Of a DNA stretch of 64,000 nt, positions 37,201 to 43,947 are shown piece by piece. The notes under the pieces are model-generated. The model was not told the DNA's origin, did not search any database, and worked only from the letters and a program-made list of their open reading frames with translations. The position numbers were made by a program, and so were the translations under genes. This DNA comes from Paludisphaera rhizosphaerae (GTDB lineage Bacteria > Planctomycetota > Planctomycetia > Isosphaerales > Isosphaeraceae), in NCBI RefSeq assembly GCF_011065895.1, contig NZ_JAALCR010000009.1, positions 124,001 to 188,000 of the forward strand. Direction: 5' to 3'. Within the stretch, counting starts at the first letter, position 1; every line of letters begins with the position of its first letter.

Positions 37201-38506
37201 CTTCGGCGAGCCGTTCGGACAACGGGGCCGCGGGGCGGAATCCCGTCGCCTTGACGACGTACGTGACTTCCTTGCCCAGACCGGCGACGTCGTCGGGCAC
37301 GCGGAAAAGGCCCTCGGCGTCGGTCGTCATGCGGGCGACCTCGTGGCCGACGGGGAGGAGTTCCGAGCCGTTCCGCTGGAAACCGCGCGCGATCACGGTC
37401 GCCCCAGCGAGGGGCTTGCCCTCCGCGTCGACGACGCGGCCGTGGGTGGCGTCGAGCTTCGGCGGAGCCGGCTCCTCGGGATCGGGGGCCTCCGGCGCTT
37501 CGGCCCGGGCGGGAGGCTCGGGATGGGGACGATTGCCGATGCTGAGCAGTCCGGCGAGAGCCGTCGAGGCCAGGCCGGCGGTCAGCACGGCGAGGAACGC
37601 CAGCCGGCCGGCGCGAGTGGAGAGGGGGCGTGAGGCGTCGAGGATCCGCGCGATCCGGCGCCTCAGCGGGGAGCGTCGGCCGATCATGTGGACGGCGGCC
37701 GGCGACGAAGGCGGCAGGGAGCGGCCGGCGATGGTGACGAGGAGTTCGGCGTAGCGCGTCCGGTCGGCGCCAAGGTCCACCGCCACATCGTCGCAGACCT
37801 CCTCGGCCGTCGTCTCGACGCGTCGCGAGAGCACCCACGAGAGGGGCTGGAACCAAAGCGCGGCCGTCGCCAGCCGCCTGGCCAGGTTCCACCAGCCGTC
37901 GCGGCGGGCCAGGTGCGCCAGCTCGTGGACGAGCGCGTCGCGTGGGTCGTCGTCCATCTCCTCGGGCAGCAGGATCATCGGCCGGATGAGGCCGTCGAGG
38001 CAGGGGCTCGACAGGAACGGGCTTCGCCGAGCGGGCGGCGGCGGCACGCCCAGCCGTCCGGCGATCGCGTCGCACGCAGCCTGCACGCCGGGCTCGACGG
38101 CGACGGCCTTCGCCCGGACCCGAGACATCCTCGCCTGCTGGACGAGCATCCGGGCCAGCAGGAAGAGCGTGCCGAGGACCCAGAGCGCTACGCCGGCCGT
38201 CGGGGCGATCGTTAGGAGATCGTACCCCGGGAGTTCGTCGATCGCAGCGGTGGCCGGCGGCAGCGATGTTTCCGGAGTGACAGGCGACGACGACTCGGAG
38301 CTGACGGGGACCGGGCCGGCGGGGATCGCGACCCGCCATTTCACGTCGTTGTAGGCTGGGGGGATGAACACCCCGGCGGATTCGGCATCGACGAACTCTG
38401 CCAGGCTCGGCTTCAGAGTTTCTTCTTTGGCCTGGGGCAGCCGGATGGCGAGGCCCTCGACCCCCATCACCGAAAGCAATGTCGATGCGAGCGGGCAGAG
38501 CAGCAC
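31214..38506 (-). CDS. M56 (BlaR1-type) metallopeptidase with giant tandem carboxypeptidase-regulatory repeats
   Basis: The open frame gives up to 2430 residues after an in-frame TGA (38552-38554) that separates it from its natural N terminus (see 38552-38671). Residues 95-120 are a TM helix; the M56 zinc site is HELAH (about 194-198) with a likely third ligand Glu in TTAEEVCDD; another TM lies near 320-345. The rest is three long extracytoplasmic units (about 350-1000, 1010-1705, 1715-2430), each built of carboxypeptidase-regulatory-like beta domains (GRVVDxxGKPxAGAxV; TDADGRFR) and each closing on a PG....LGTFN...G motif. BlaR1 relatives sense a ligand and trigger cleavage of BlaI-type repressors; the upstream blaI-like gene fits. 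Without readthrough or a GTG 38506 restart, the product may lack its first TM segment. Confidence 0.85.
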   Translation of the reverse strand: MLLCPLASTLLSVMGVEGLAIRLPQAKEETLKPSLAEFVDAESAGVFIPPAYNDVKWRVAIPAGPVPVSSESSSPVTPETSLPPATAAIDELPGYDLLTIAPTAGVALWVLGTLFLLARMLVQQARMSRVRAKAVAVEPGVQAACDAIAGRLGVPPPPARRSPFLSSPCLDGLIRPMILLPEEMDDDPRDALVHELAHLARRDGWWNLARRLATAALWFQPLSWVLSRRVETTAEEVCDDVAVDLGADRTRYAELLVTIAGRSLPPSSPAAVHMIGRRSPLRRRIARILDASRPLSTRAGRLAFLAVLTAGLASTALAGLLSIGNRPHPEPPARAEAPEAPDPEEPAPPKLDATHGRVVDAEGKPLAGATVIARGFQRNGSELLPVGHEVARMTTDAEGLFRVPDDVAGLGKEVTYVVKATGFRPAAPLSERLAEGVPVRMSTADPAPIEGRIVDHEGRPVAGARVRVSHAYLIDRSNLVGKMLPDLSLATRITGWAVQPEPATTDADGRFRIDGLSREDAAVLEVSAPGTVRKATTVFLRTMPRIAAAPGVGVAPAFDDGELQGTPCTITLEPSRLVEGTIRDMETNEPIPGAIVTARSISDARSLVAGHIWAQSDAQGRYRLDGLPKEGEKGHRLAVYPPLDRPYFLFLTRDGQTVPPSPGIAPTTFDIALRRGIWIEGRVVDAKSGKPVSALIDYYPMLSNPHAENRPEFPKAYTLPWQERYSTDAEGRFRVPGLPGDGVVAARCRPATDYRTGVGAEGIAHATTGNKNTLLTYGRITPQFYNTLKAVVVPDGAESFACELGVDHGRSILLRAVDEAGRPVPDVVVLGAEPNTTSNTLIVDARGETRIGGLAPGERRVVRIRQPTRKLGAIVLLDADAVPEGQPVVATLRPLGVVTGRLVDSGGKPTQGRVRLGHSATFKDGTSLGFGVGSENLDDQGRFRIEDVPPGDGYDVTASPPIQGGRPSFKSFPLGRDLKVDPGQTADLGTFNVDTGQRIEEPKTTQAQPPAAGPIQGRVTDEQNKPVADATVVAWRWRRGQGAGVGLREFLPDRRFDSRTTTTDAEGRYSMPDFDPAPEWDDQARLTLLRAAAPGHAVGASVWRSQFGPASMGRDIRLAKGDHPIVGRVLDVQGRPVAGARVRLRLMSLAQVANPVAAGRVPDASLNRPGEGAVGGPIQQALGLDGLATDADGRFRFPGLAHDAETIFEIDRPGMPPHVIRVFARPMTPVKSSFSTAEGDLEAIPDFITGDGVSRTTSGSTTSAERPEQLVYGSEFTTTLEPGRIFEGVIRDAETHRPISGVVVAASRRRTDGRDLPARITATTDAEGRYRLISPPAFDGGSPWISVHPQVDQPYFLPGAATKPPNASATYDFDLKRGRWIVGKLLDPDGRPVAGSIDYAPMAANPLATEYFGLPLRNMKFLYGYHGQRFRTAADGAYRVLGLTGPGVVLARADEPLYLVGTGAETVAREPQAPMVLATSFRTMPNDFHVMKSVDVPAGDAPFACDLAIDSGGSALLKFVDEKGEPVEATVSGRVPPTSFYGAPVRHARDVPATEVRILALARNEARPVWIRARNGGLLSAAFPVTAGSDRTVTLHWPVKVVGRLLLADGKPAKGDVQLDLAPNGRMGSTGQAHLVLELDEEGRFEHQVPVGGPYLLHAVNLTSSDPGGHSRSTSTKKVPGGLDAFYLTNALTIEPGKPINLGTFNAEAGRRIEDPEAAQQPPPAMIKGRVVDEQGKPIPGATVVAWRWRRSPVPAVSLQEYLPNRRFDSRSAKTDADGRYSMPDFEPAPEWDDQARYTRIYAAAPGYVAGATVWKSSSRGPSLSGDIQLSKKDQPILGRVVDPQGGPIAGARVKLRQAYLPQPGTPPADASLPIPGGRRRHDGGPIQEALGFGDLTTDADGRFRFSGLGYDSFAIFEILRPDLAPHLVRVVARPMQPHQRRDINLEAALHEMSDFLNKADEKPLRGSELWPELGSHQSETTLYGSDFTTTLEPSWIIEGSIRDAESREPIAGVVVAASRNQHDGRETPARITATTDAQGRYRLIAPSAYDGAGPWISTHPLVNQPYFASVPTKAKGPSGPTTWDFDLRRGRWIVGKLIDEDQGKPVAAVVDYAPAKDNPLAAAYFGQPSGMIYRNGLHRDRFQTAADGTFRVLGIPGAGFVLARTDDPSYLSSYGVKWAPALLRDPFPKPLPTAFQTDSTAYQAARPVDVPAGDAPFACDLSLSHGGSVLLKFVDEKGEPLKATVIGRVPPPPSWTGLHPTTNEPAAEVRVEKLAPGESRRVYVNSASDASAAIVKVQAGPDRVVTLHPRVLVTGKIVHGDGRPARGGVNMTVRDSEQHPATFSSYSTSDDIDETGAFHCWAVVGGPYVLYALNLTYERPNGSRGYSSEKAPGGFAGFLAAKDLTIEPGKPVDLGTFNADTGQPAEKKD

Positions 38507-38551
38507 GGCCGCGAGGGTCGTCCGGTAGACGGCCGATTGCAGGGCCGGGCC

Positions 38552-38671
38552 TCATCGTCGCGCGGCGCGGCCGGCGATCAGGCCCAGGATCAGGAGGACC
38601 GTCGACTGCGCCAGCCAGGTCAGGCCGAATCCGCCGGCGGTCAGGGCGAACCGAGTCAGGGCGTCGCTCAT
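38552..38671 (-). pseudogene. N-terminal fragment of the M56 gene ending at an in-frame TGA
   Basis: ATG 38671 overlaps the blaI-like stop (ATGA), as in normal blaI-blaR pairs, and encodes 39 residues with one TM helix (GLTWLAQSTVLLILGLIAG) of the kind that opens M56 sensors. The frame then meets TGA at 38554-38552 and continues in exactly the same frame through QSAVYRTTLAAVLLCPLAST into the M56 core. A single C-to-T change of a CGA Arg codon (after two CGA-type Arg codons) explains it. Sequencing error, a true nonsense mutation or readthrough cannot be separated from this sequence. Confidence 0.75.
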
Positions 38672-39063
38672 TCCGCACCCCCCTTCCCTTCCTTGCGGGC
38701 CGCGTCGATCAGCCGCTTGAGTTCGTCCAGCTCCTGGCGAGAAAGCCCCTCGTCGCGGATCAGGTGCGCGACCAGCCCGCCGACGTCGCCGCCGAAGACG
38801 CGGTCCAGCAGGTCTCGGGTGGCCGACCGCTTGACCCGGTCTTCCTTCAGCTTCGCGAAGAAGACGAACGTGCGGCCGTCGGCCTCATGACTGACCGCCC
38901 CCTTCGCCTCCAACTGCCGCAAGAGCGTCTGCACCGTGCTGTGGGCCACGTCCTCGCCGCGCTCGTTGAGCGCGTCGGTGACCTCGCGAGCGCCGATCCG
39001 ACCCCGCTCCCACAGCACCTGCATGATCCGGAACTGCAACCGACCGAGCTGCGCCTCCGCCAT
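38668..39063 (-). CDS. BlaI/MecI/CopY-family transcriptional repressor
   Basis: 131 residues from ATG 39063 (GGAGG 9 bases upstream); the frame is open to 39117 but the core starts at LGRLQFRIMQVLWERG. Winged-helix DNA-binding region with DVAHSTVQTLLRQLEAKGAVSHE, then a helical dimer tail. Family members repress their own operon and are cut by a partner M56 protease after signal sensing. The partner gene overlaps by 4 bases. The usual cleavage region is in the Lys/Arg-rich segment near residues 70-85 by analogy only. Confidence 0.93.
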   Translation of the reverse strand: MAEAQLGRLQFRIMQVLWERGRIGAREVTDALNERGEDVAHSTVQTLLRQLEAKGAVSHEADGRTFVFFAKLKEDRVKRSATRDLLDRVFGGDVGGLVAHLIRDEGLSRQELDELKRLIDAARKEGKGGAE

Positions 39064-39093
39064 CGCCGAGTTCCTCCCTGGGGCCGCCGTTTC

Positions 39094-39123
39094 GTCTACC
39101 AGAGTAGATTTACTCAAGTAGAC
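39094..39123. promoter_or_regulatory. Candidate BlaI operator
   Basis: A 30-base site bounded by GTCTAC (39094-39099) and GTAGAC (39118-39123). It contains two adjacent dyads with equal geometry, CTAC-CAGA-GTAG (39096-39107) and TTAC-TCAA-GTAG (39110-39121). It lies 31 bases upstream of the blaI-like start at 39063. BlaI/MecI proteins bind short dyads as dimers, so autoregulation is expected. It also lies upstream of the divergent TPR gene (39269) and could affect both. Confidence 0.6.
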
Positions 39124-39268
39124 GATCCTGTCAAGGGGCTGTGATGACGTCTTGGCATGTCTGGGCGGGGACTGCTAGGATGGTCTGGTAATCTCGGTGA
39201 AGATCGCGCCGAGAGGGGATGTGGACGAAGGATCGACATCCTGGCAACAACGAGGACGGGGGGTGCAC

Positions 39269-41719
39269 ATGGTCGGGCCGATCCGTTGGTCTGCGACGAG
39301 TCGGGCGTGCTGTGCGACGATCGCGCTGGCGTGCAGTTCGGCCGGCGTGGGGCGGTCGTGGGCTCAGGCCCCGGCTCCTAACGTGGCCGAGGAGCCCAAG
39401 GCGCAGGCTCCGGCCGCCGAGCAGGCCAAGCCGAAGCCGGATCTCTCGGAGTTGTTCGACCGTCCGGGGAACGACCCGCCGAAGCCGTTCGTGCCGATGA
39501 ACCCGCAGACGGTCGAGGACCGCAACCGGGTGGAGGCCGTCCGGCTGTACTCGGCCGCCCGGGCGCTCGAGGATCGTCGCGCGTTCAACGACGCGGTCGA
39601 CACGCTGCTGCAGGCGTACAAGCTCGACCCGGAATCGGTGGCGATCGCGCGGCGGCTGAGTCGGCTGTACGTCGGCCCGCTGGCCCGTCCCGACCTGGCC
39701 GTCGAGTACGGTCGCAAGGCCCTGGCCGCCGACCCCAGCGACACCGAGACCCTCGACCGCCTCTTCCAGTTCTACGTCCAGCGCGACGAGCTGCGGCAGT
39801 GCGAGACGCTCCTGCAAGACGTTCTGAACAACCCCAAGCTGGACGCCCACGCGCCGGGGCGGATCGTCGCCTGGAACGAGCTGGGACGTCTTTATTCGAC
39901 CGGCCTGAACGACCCAGCCAAGGCGGCCGACGCCTTCGCCAAGGTGATGGCGGAGCTGGACGAACGCCAGTCGATGAAGCTCACCCCGGCCGACGTCACG
40001 CGGATCCTCGGCCCCGAGCCGGCCGCCGCATACCTGGCCTTCGGCCTCGTCTTCCTCTCCGCCAAGCGCGACGACCTGGCGATCAAGGCCTTCGAACGCG
40101 GCCTGGTCTACGACGATTCCAATCCCCAGATCCCTCTGCTGCTCTCCGAGACCTACCTGAAGGCCAACCAGGGCCCGAAGGCCCTGGCGCTCGTCGACCG
40201 CTTCCTCAAGCGGCAGCCCCAGGGGATTGAGGGCTATGAGCTTCTCGCCCGCGTGCTGAAGGCGCTGAACCGAGAGGACGAAATCACCCCCCGGCTGGAG
40301 GAAGCCGCCCGGCTCGACTCCAAGAACGTGCCGCTGCAATACGTCCTGGCCGACCGCTACCGTGAGACGGGCCAGGTCGACAAGGCTGACGCCCTCTACA
40401 AGGCGCTCCTGGCCAGCCAGCCGACGCCTCAGACCTATCGCGCGCTGGCGGCCTCGCTGGTGAAGCGGAAGAAGGTCGGCGAACTGCTGAAGGTGCTCTG
40501 CGAGGCCATCGGCCAGCGCCAGGGCGTGGAGGCCGTCGGCGGCCAGATCGAAGCCGTCGCGTCCGACGATTCACTCGCCGAGGAGATTCTCGACGAGGGG
40601 CTCAAACAGCTTTCCGCCGACCCGCCGGGCCTCCCCCAGGCGCCGGCCTTCGCGATCCTCGCCCGGATCGCCATGCCCGACCGTCGCGACCTCAAGCCGA
40701 GCCGGCTGGAACGGCTGCTGAAGCTCCAGCGGATGATGCTGGCGAAGTCGCCGAACCCCATGCTCTACCTGGAAGTCATCGACACCGAGCAGCGGCTCAA
40801 GAACTACACCGAGGCCGCCGCCACGCTGGAGGAGATGCTCGCCAAGTACCCCGGCGAGCGCAAGGCCCGGACCCTCGCCTTCCTGTCGAGCTTCTACCGC
40901 AAGGGCGGCAAGGACGAAAAGGCTCTGGAGGTCGCCCGCGAGGCCCTGAAGCTCAACTCCCCCGAACCCGACGAACGCATCCAGATCGCCAACACCCTCG
41001 CCGAGCTGGGCAAGCTTGACGAGGCCGTGCCGGTCTACCAGAAGCTCATCCAGGACGAGCCCGGCAACGCCGCCTATGAGTTCATGCTCGGCGGCCTGCT
41101 GACCAAGTACGGCCGCAACGACGAGGCCGTCAAGCTCTTCCGCGAGATGCTCAAGCGCAACGCGGGCAAGGACGAGCTGGCCAAGCTGATCCACTCGAAC
41201 CTGTCGATCGTCTACGTCAACCAGGGGGACTTCGCCAAGGGCGAGGCCGAGTTGGAGACCGCTCTGGAGCAGTTCCCCGACGACCCAGGCGTCAACAACG
41301 ATCTTGGCTACCTCTACGCCGACCAGGGCAAGAACCTGGAGAAGGCCGAGGCCATGATCCGCAAGGCCCTCAAGGACGAACCGGACAACTACGCGTATCT
41401 CGACAGTCTGGGCTGGGCCCTGTTCAAGCAGGGGAAGTACAAGGACGCCGTCGAGCCGCTCCAGAAGGCCGTCGACCTGCACAAGGAGGCTGAGAAGCGC
41501 GGGGCCGCCTCCCCGGACGCCACCCTGCCGGACCACCTCGGCGACGTCTTCCTGAAGCTGCAGGAGATCGAGAAGGCCCGCACCCTGTGGAAGGAGGCCG
41601 AGGAGGCCGCCTCCCGCAGCGAGCCCCCCGACAAGAAGCTGGGCGAGATCCGCAAGAAACTCGCCGACCTGGACGCCGTCGAGCAGGCTCCCAAGGCTTC
41701 CAACGGCCTCAAGCCCTGA
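39269..41719 (+). CDS. Secreted tetratricopeptide-repeat protein
   Basis: 816 residues from ATG 39269 (G-rich ribosome binding site just upstream), where a signal-like segment starts (CCATIALACSSAGVG). Then a Pro/Ala linker and a long array of TPRs, e.g. LLQAYKLDPESVAIARRL, AFGLVFLSAKRDDLAIKAFERGL, EFMLGGLLTKYGRNDEAVKLF and DSLGWALFKQGKYKDAVEPLQKAV. The last repeats resemble those of PEP-CTERM/TPR or PrsT-like scaffolds. No catalytic domain. A protein-interaction scaffold in the periplasm is likely. Confidence 0.88.
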   Translation: MVGPIRWSATSRACCATIALACSSAGVGRSWAQAPAPNVAEEPKAQAPAAEQAKPKPDLSELFDRPGNDPPKPFVPMNPQTVEDRNRVEAVRLYSAARALEDRRAFNDAVDTLLQAYKLDPESVAIARRLSRLYVGPLARPDLAVEYGRKALAADPSDTETLDRLFQFYVQRDELRQCETLLQDVLNNPKLDAHAPGRIVAWNELGRLYSTGLNDPAKAADAFAKVMAELDERQSMKLTPADVTRILGPEPAAAYLAFGLVFLSAKRDDLAIKAFERGLVYDDSNPQIPLLLSETYLKANQGPKALALVDRFLKRQPQGIEGYELLARVLKALNREDEITPRLEEAARLDSKNVPLQYVLADRYRETGQVDKADALYKALLASQPTPQTYRALAASLVKRKKVGELLKVLCEAIGQRQGVEAVGGQIEAVASDDSLAEEILDEGLKQLSADPPGLPQAPAFAILARIAMPDRRDLKPSRLERLLKLQRMMLAKSPNPMLYLEVIDTEQRLKNYTEAAATLEEMLAKYPGERKARTLAFLSSFYRKGGKDEKALEVAREALKLNSPEPDERIQIANTLAELGKLDEAVPVYQKLIQDEPGNAAYEFMLGGLLTKYGRNDEAVKLFREMLKRNAGKDELAKLIHSNLSIVYVNQGDFAKGEAELETALEQFPDDPGVNNDLGYLYADQGKNLEKAEAMIRKALKDEPDNYAYLDSLGWALFKQGKYKDAVEPLQKAVDLHKEAEKRGAASPDATLPDHLGDVFLKLQEIEKARTLWKEAEEAASRSEPPDKKLGEIRKKLADLDAVEQAPKASNGLKP

Positions 41720-41831
41720 CCGACCGCCGACCTTCACCATGATTTCAACCGGGCCGGCGCGCGAGCGCCGGCCCTGGTCGTCGATACTCTGACCCGATTC
41801 GATTCGACCCGAGTAGGAGCCGAGACCCGAG

Positions 41832-42572
41832 ATGGCAGGACACTCACACTCCGCGAACATCGCCCACCGTAAGGGTCTGGTCGACGCCAAGCGCGGGAAG
41901 CTCTTCAGCAAGCTCTGCCGCGCGATCTACGTCGCCGCCCGCAACGGCGGCCCCGACCCCACCGCCAACCTGCGGCTCCGCTACGCCATCGACAAGGCTC
42001 GTTCGGTCTCCTGCCCCAAGGACAACATCGAGCGCTCCATCAAGAAGGCGACCGGCGAACTGGGCGCCGAGAACTTCGAAGAGATCGTCTACGAGGGCTA
42101 CGGACCCTCCGGCGTGGCCATTCTCTGCGAGGTTCTGACCGACAATCGCAACCGGACGGCCGGCGAGCTGCGGCGGCTCTTCGACAACGCCGGCGGCAAC
42201 CTGGGCGCGACCGGCTGCGTCAGCTACAGCTTCGCCTTCAAGGGCCTGTTCGTCGTCGACCCCAAGGTCGCGACCGAGGACAAGCTGATGGAGGTCGCCC
42301 TGGAAGCCGGCGCCGACGACGTCGAACTGGTCGAGGAATACTACGAGGTCACCTGCGCCCCCCAGCAGTTCGAGGCCGTCCGCAAGGCCCTCGAAGAGGC
42401 CAACATCCCCACCGAAAGCGCCGAGACCAGCTACATCCCGTCCACCTACGTCGACCTTGACGTCGAGAACGGGAAGAAGATGCTCAAGCTCCGCGACCTG
42501 CTCGAAGAAAACGACGACGTCCAGAACGTCTACGCCAACGACAACATCCCCGAGGAAGTCCTCGCGGGCTGA
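41832..42572 (+). CDS. YebC/PmpR-family transcriptional/translational regulator
   Basis: 246 residues, the normal length of YebC. Starts MAGHSHSANIAHRKG (MAGHSKW in most members) and contains the NLRLRYAIDKARS, KDNIERSIKKATG, YGPSGVAILCEVLTDNRNRT and FDNAGGNLGATG blocks. Family members are described as DNA-binding regulators and as factors that relieve ribosome stalling at proline runs. The gene is monocistronic as far as can be seen, ending 40 bases before a REP-like repeat. Confidence 0.95.
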   Translation: MAGHSHSANIAHRKGLVDAKRGKLFSKLCRAIYVAARNGGPDPTANLRLRYAIDKARSVSCPKDNIERSIKKATGELGAENFEEIVYEGYGPSGVAILCEVLTDNRNRTAGELRRLFDNAGGNLGATGCVSYSFAFKGLFVVDPKVATEDKLMEVALEAGADDVELVEEYYEVTCAPQQFEAVRKALEEANIPTESAETSYIPSTYVDLDVENGKKMLKLRDLLEENDDVQNVYANDNIPEEVLAG

Positions 42573-42612
42573 TCGGCCGCCTCCAAGAGATGCGCGGCGA
42601 TCGGATGGACGG

Positions 42613-42651
42613 CCTTCCCCCCTCGCGGGGGAAGGTGGCCGCAAAGCGGCC
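42613..42651. repeat. Double-hairpin REP-like element
   Basis: Two adjacent hairpins: CCTTCCCCC (42613-42621) with GGGGGAAGG (42627-42635), then GGCCGC (42637-42642) with GCGGCC (42646-42651), followed by GGATGAGGGGGG. The form is like bacterial REP sequences with paired stems and a conserved GGATGAG edge. It lies between yebC and the SRPBCC gene and may also end yebC transcription. Confidence 0.65.
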
Positions 42652-42803
42652 GGATGAGGGGGGATCGGCGTCGCTTCCCAGGTGAACGGTCGGACCCACT
42701 CGGGGGGCCGGCGTCCCCATCATCAGAACCCTGCCGAGGGAAAGACGCCGGTCAGACCGACATTCGACCTTCGTGGGACAGACTCTCATCGCGGAGCCGA
42801 CCT

Positions 42804-43229
42804 TTGCGTGAGTTCGTCAAGGTCGTCGACGTCGCCGCCTCCCCCGAGCGAGCCTGGGAGGTCCTGGCCGAGTTCTCCCGATGGCCCGAGTGGACGGCGT
42901 CGATGACCCGGCTCACGCCGCTCGACGCCGGCCCGCCGGGCGTCGGCTCGCGCGTGCGTGTCGAGCAGCCCAAGCTGCGGCCGATCGTCCTGGAAATCGT
43001 CTCGTGGGAACCCGGCCGCGGCTTCGCCTGGCGCGGTCGCCAGCCGGGCGTCACGGTCTTCGCCGACCACCGCCTCGCACCCACGCCCGGCGGCTGCCGG
43101 ATGACCCTCTCCCTCCGCTACGGCGGCCTCCTCGGCTCAGTCGTCGGCCTCCTCGCCCGCCGTCTGACCGAGCGTTACATGGCCATGGAAGCCGAAGGCC
43201 TCAAACGCCGCTCCGAGGGTCGCGGTTGA
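42804..43229 (+). CDS. SRPBCC-superfamily protein
   Basis: 141 residues from TTG 42804, with GGAG 7 bases upstream; an in-frame extension to 42654 would overlap the REP region and is not homologous. Start-domain/polyketide-cyclase type fold: VVDVAASPERAWEVLAEFSRWPEW at the N terminus, then VGSRVRVEQP and a long C-terminal helix (GSVVGLLARRLTERYM). The family binds hydrophobic ligands; the specific role is unknown. Confidence 0.85.
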   Translation: MREFVKVVDVAASPERAWEVLAEFSRWPEWTASMTRLTPLDAGPPGVGSRVRVEQPKLRPIVLEIVSWEPGRGFAWRGRQPGVTVFADHRLAPTPGGCRMTLSLRYGGLLGSVVGLLARRLTERYMAMEAEGLKRRSEGRG

Positions 43230-43947
43230 TCTCGTAGCTTGCATCGGCCCTGAAGACGAACCGAACGAGTCTCGGGGTTGGATTCGGCCATCGGGTGCTA
43301 CCTACGAATGCTCGTCCGCCCCTCACCGTCGCCGGGTTGGAGAGGTGAAAGCCCTGCCTCATAGGTCCGGTTTGCACAGGAGGTTCCGAGGATGCTTAAT
43401 AAATTCTTCGCACTTTGATTATAGCAAGGTGCTCAGTCGCGTTGTGGCTTCATGCAACACGGGCCCTCCGTGCTTGCGGCGCACAAGCGGCTTGATACGA
43501 TCTCGATGCCATCCCCCGCGGCGTCGCAGGCGGCTCTCCGCCCTCGTCGAAAGAGGTTCCCGCGAGACGATACATCCGCGCGATTCCGGCCCTCGGCCTC
43601 CTCGAACTCGCGACGTGACCGTTGGTCCGCTCGGGTCGTGAAGCGGAAGGTGTCCGAGTGGAAGAAGCAAGGTCTGCAACTCAGACGACTACCACGGCCG
43701 ACGAGACTCTGCCATGAGTCGTTAGCTCTGCCTATCCAACGGCCATTGGAATTAATCCTGATTCACGACGCTCTGCAGAGCAATGCGTTCGAGGGCCTCG
43801 GCGAAGAGGAGTCCAAGGTGTCGCCCGTGAGAGGCCCCAATCTGTCAACCGTCTCTGGAGCCGCCCGTAGTGTCTTGCCGTCGATGGCGATGTGCGCTAG
43901 CTCAGCGGTTTCGCGCACTTCCTCTTGCGGCATCGTCTGGGCTTATA
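43230..43947. other. A/T-richer intergenic region with transposase remnant
   Basis: 718 bases, visibly lower in GC than most of the window. Contains a transposase remnant at 43763-43933 (listed separately) and long but non-homologous open frames. It ends at the stop of the cytochrome-like gene at 43948. No terminal inverted repeats or intact mobile element were found. Confidence 0.5.
43763..43933 (-). pseudogene. ISAs1-type transposase fragment
   Basis: Minus-strand frame of 56 residues containing ELAHIAIDGKTLRAA, which matches the IAIDGKTLRGS motif that carries the first catalytic Asp of ISAs1 (H-repeat-associated) DDE transposases. Sequence on both sides is not transposase-like and the frame ends soon after, so this is a decayed fragment. 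The assignment rests on this one motif. Confidence 0.5.

Noticed and set aside
38552-38554. TGA read as selenocysteine
   Set aside because: The site is in a TM/linker region with no SECIS-like structure seen, and Arg (CGA) fits the position better.
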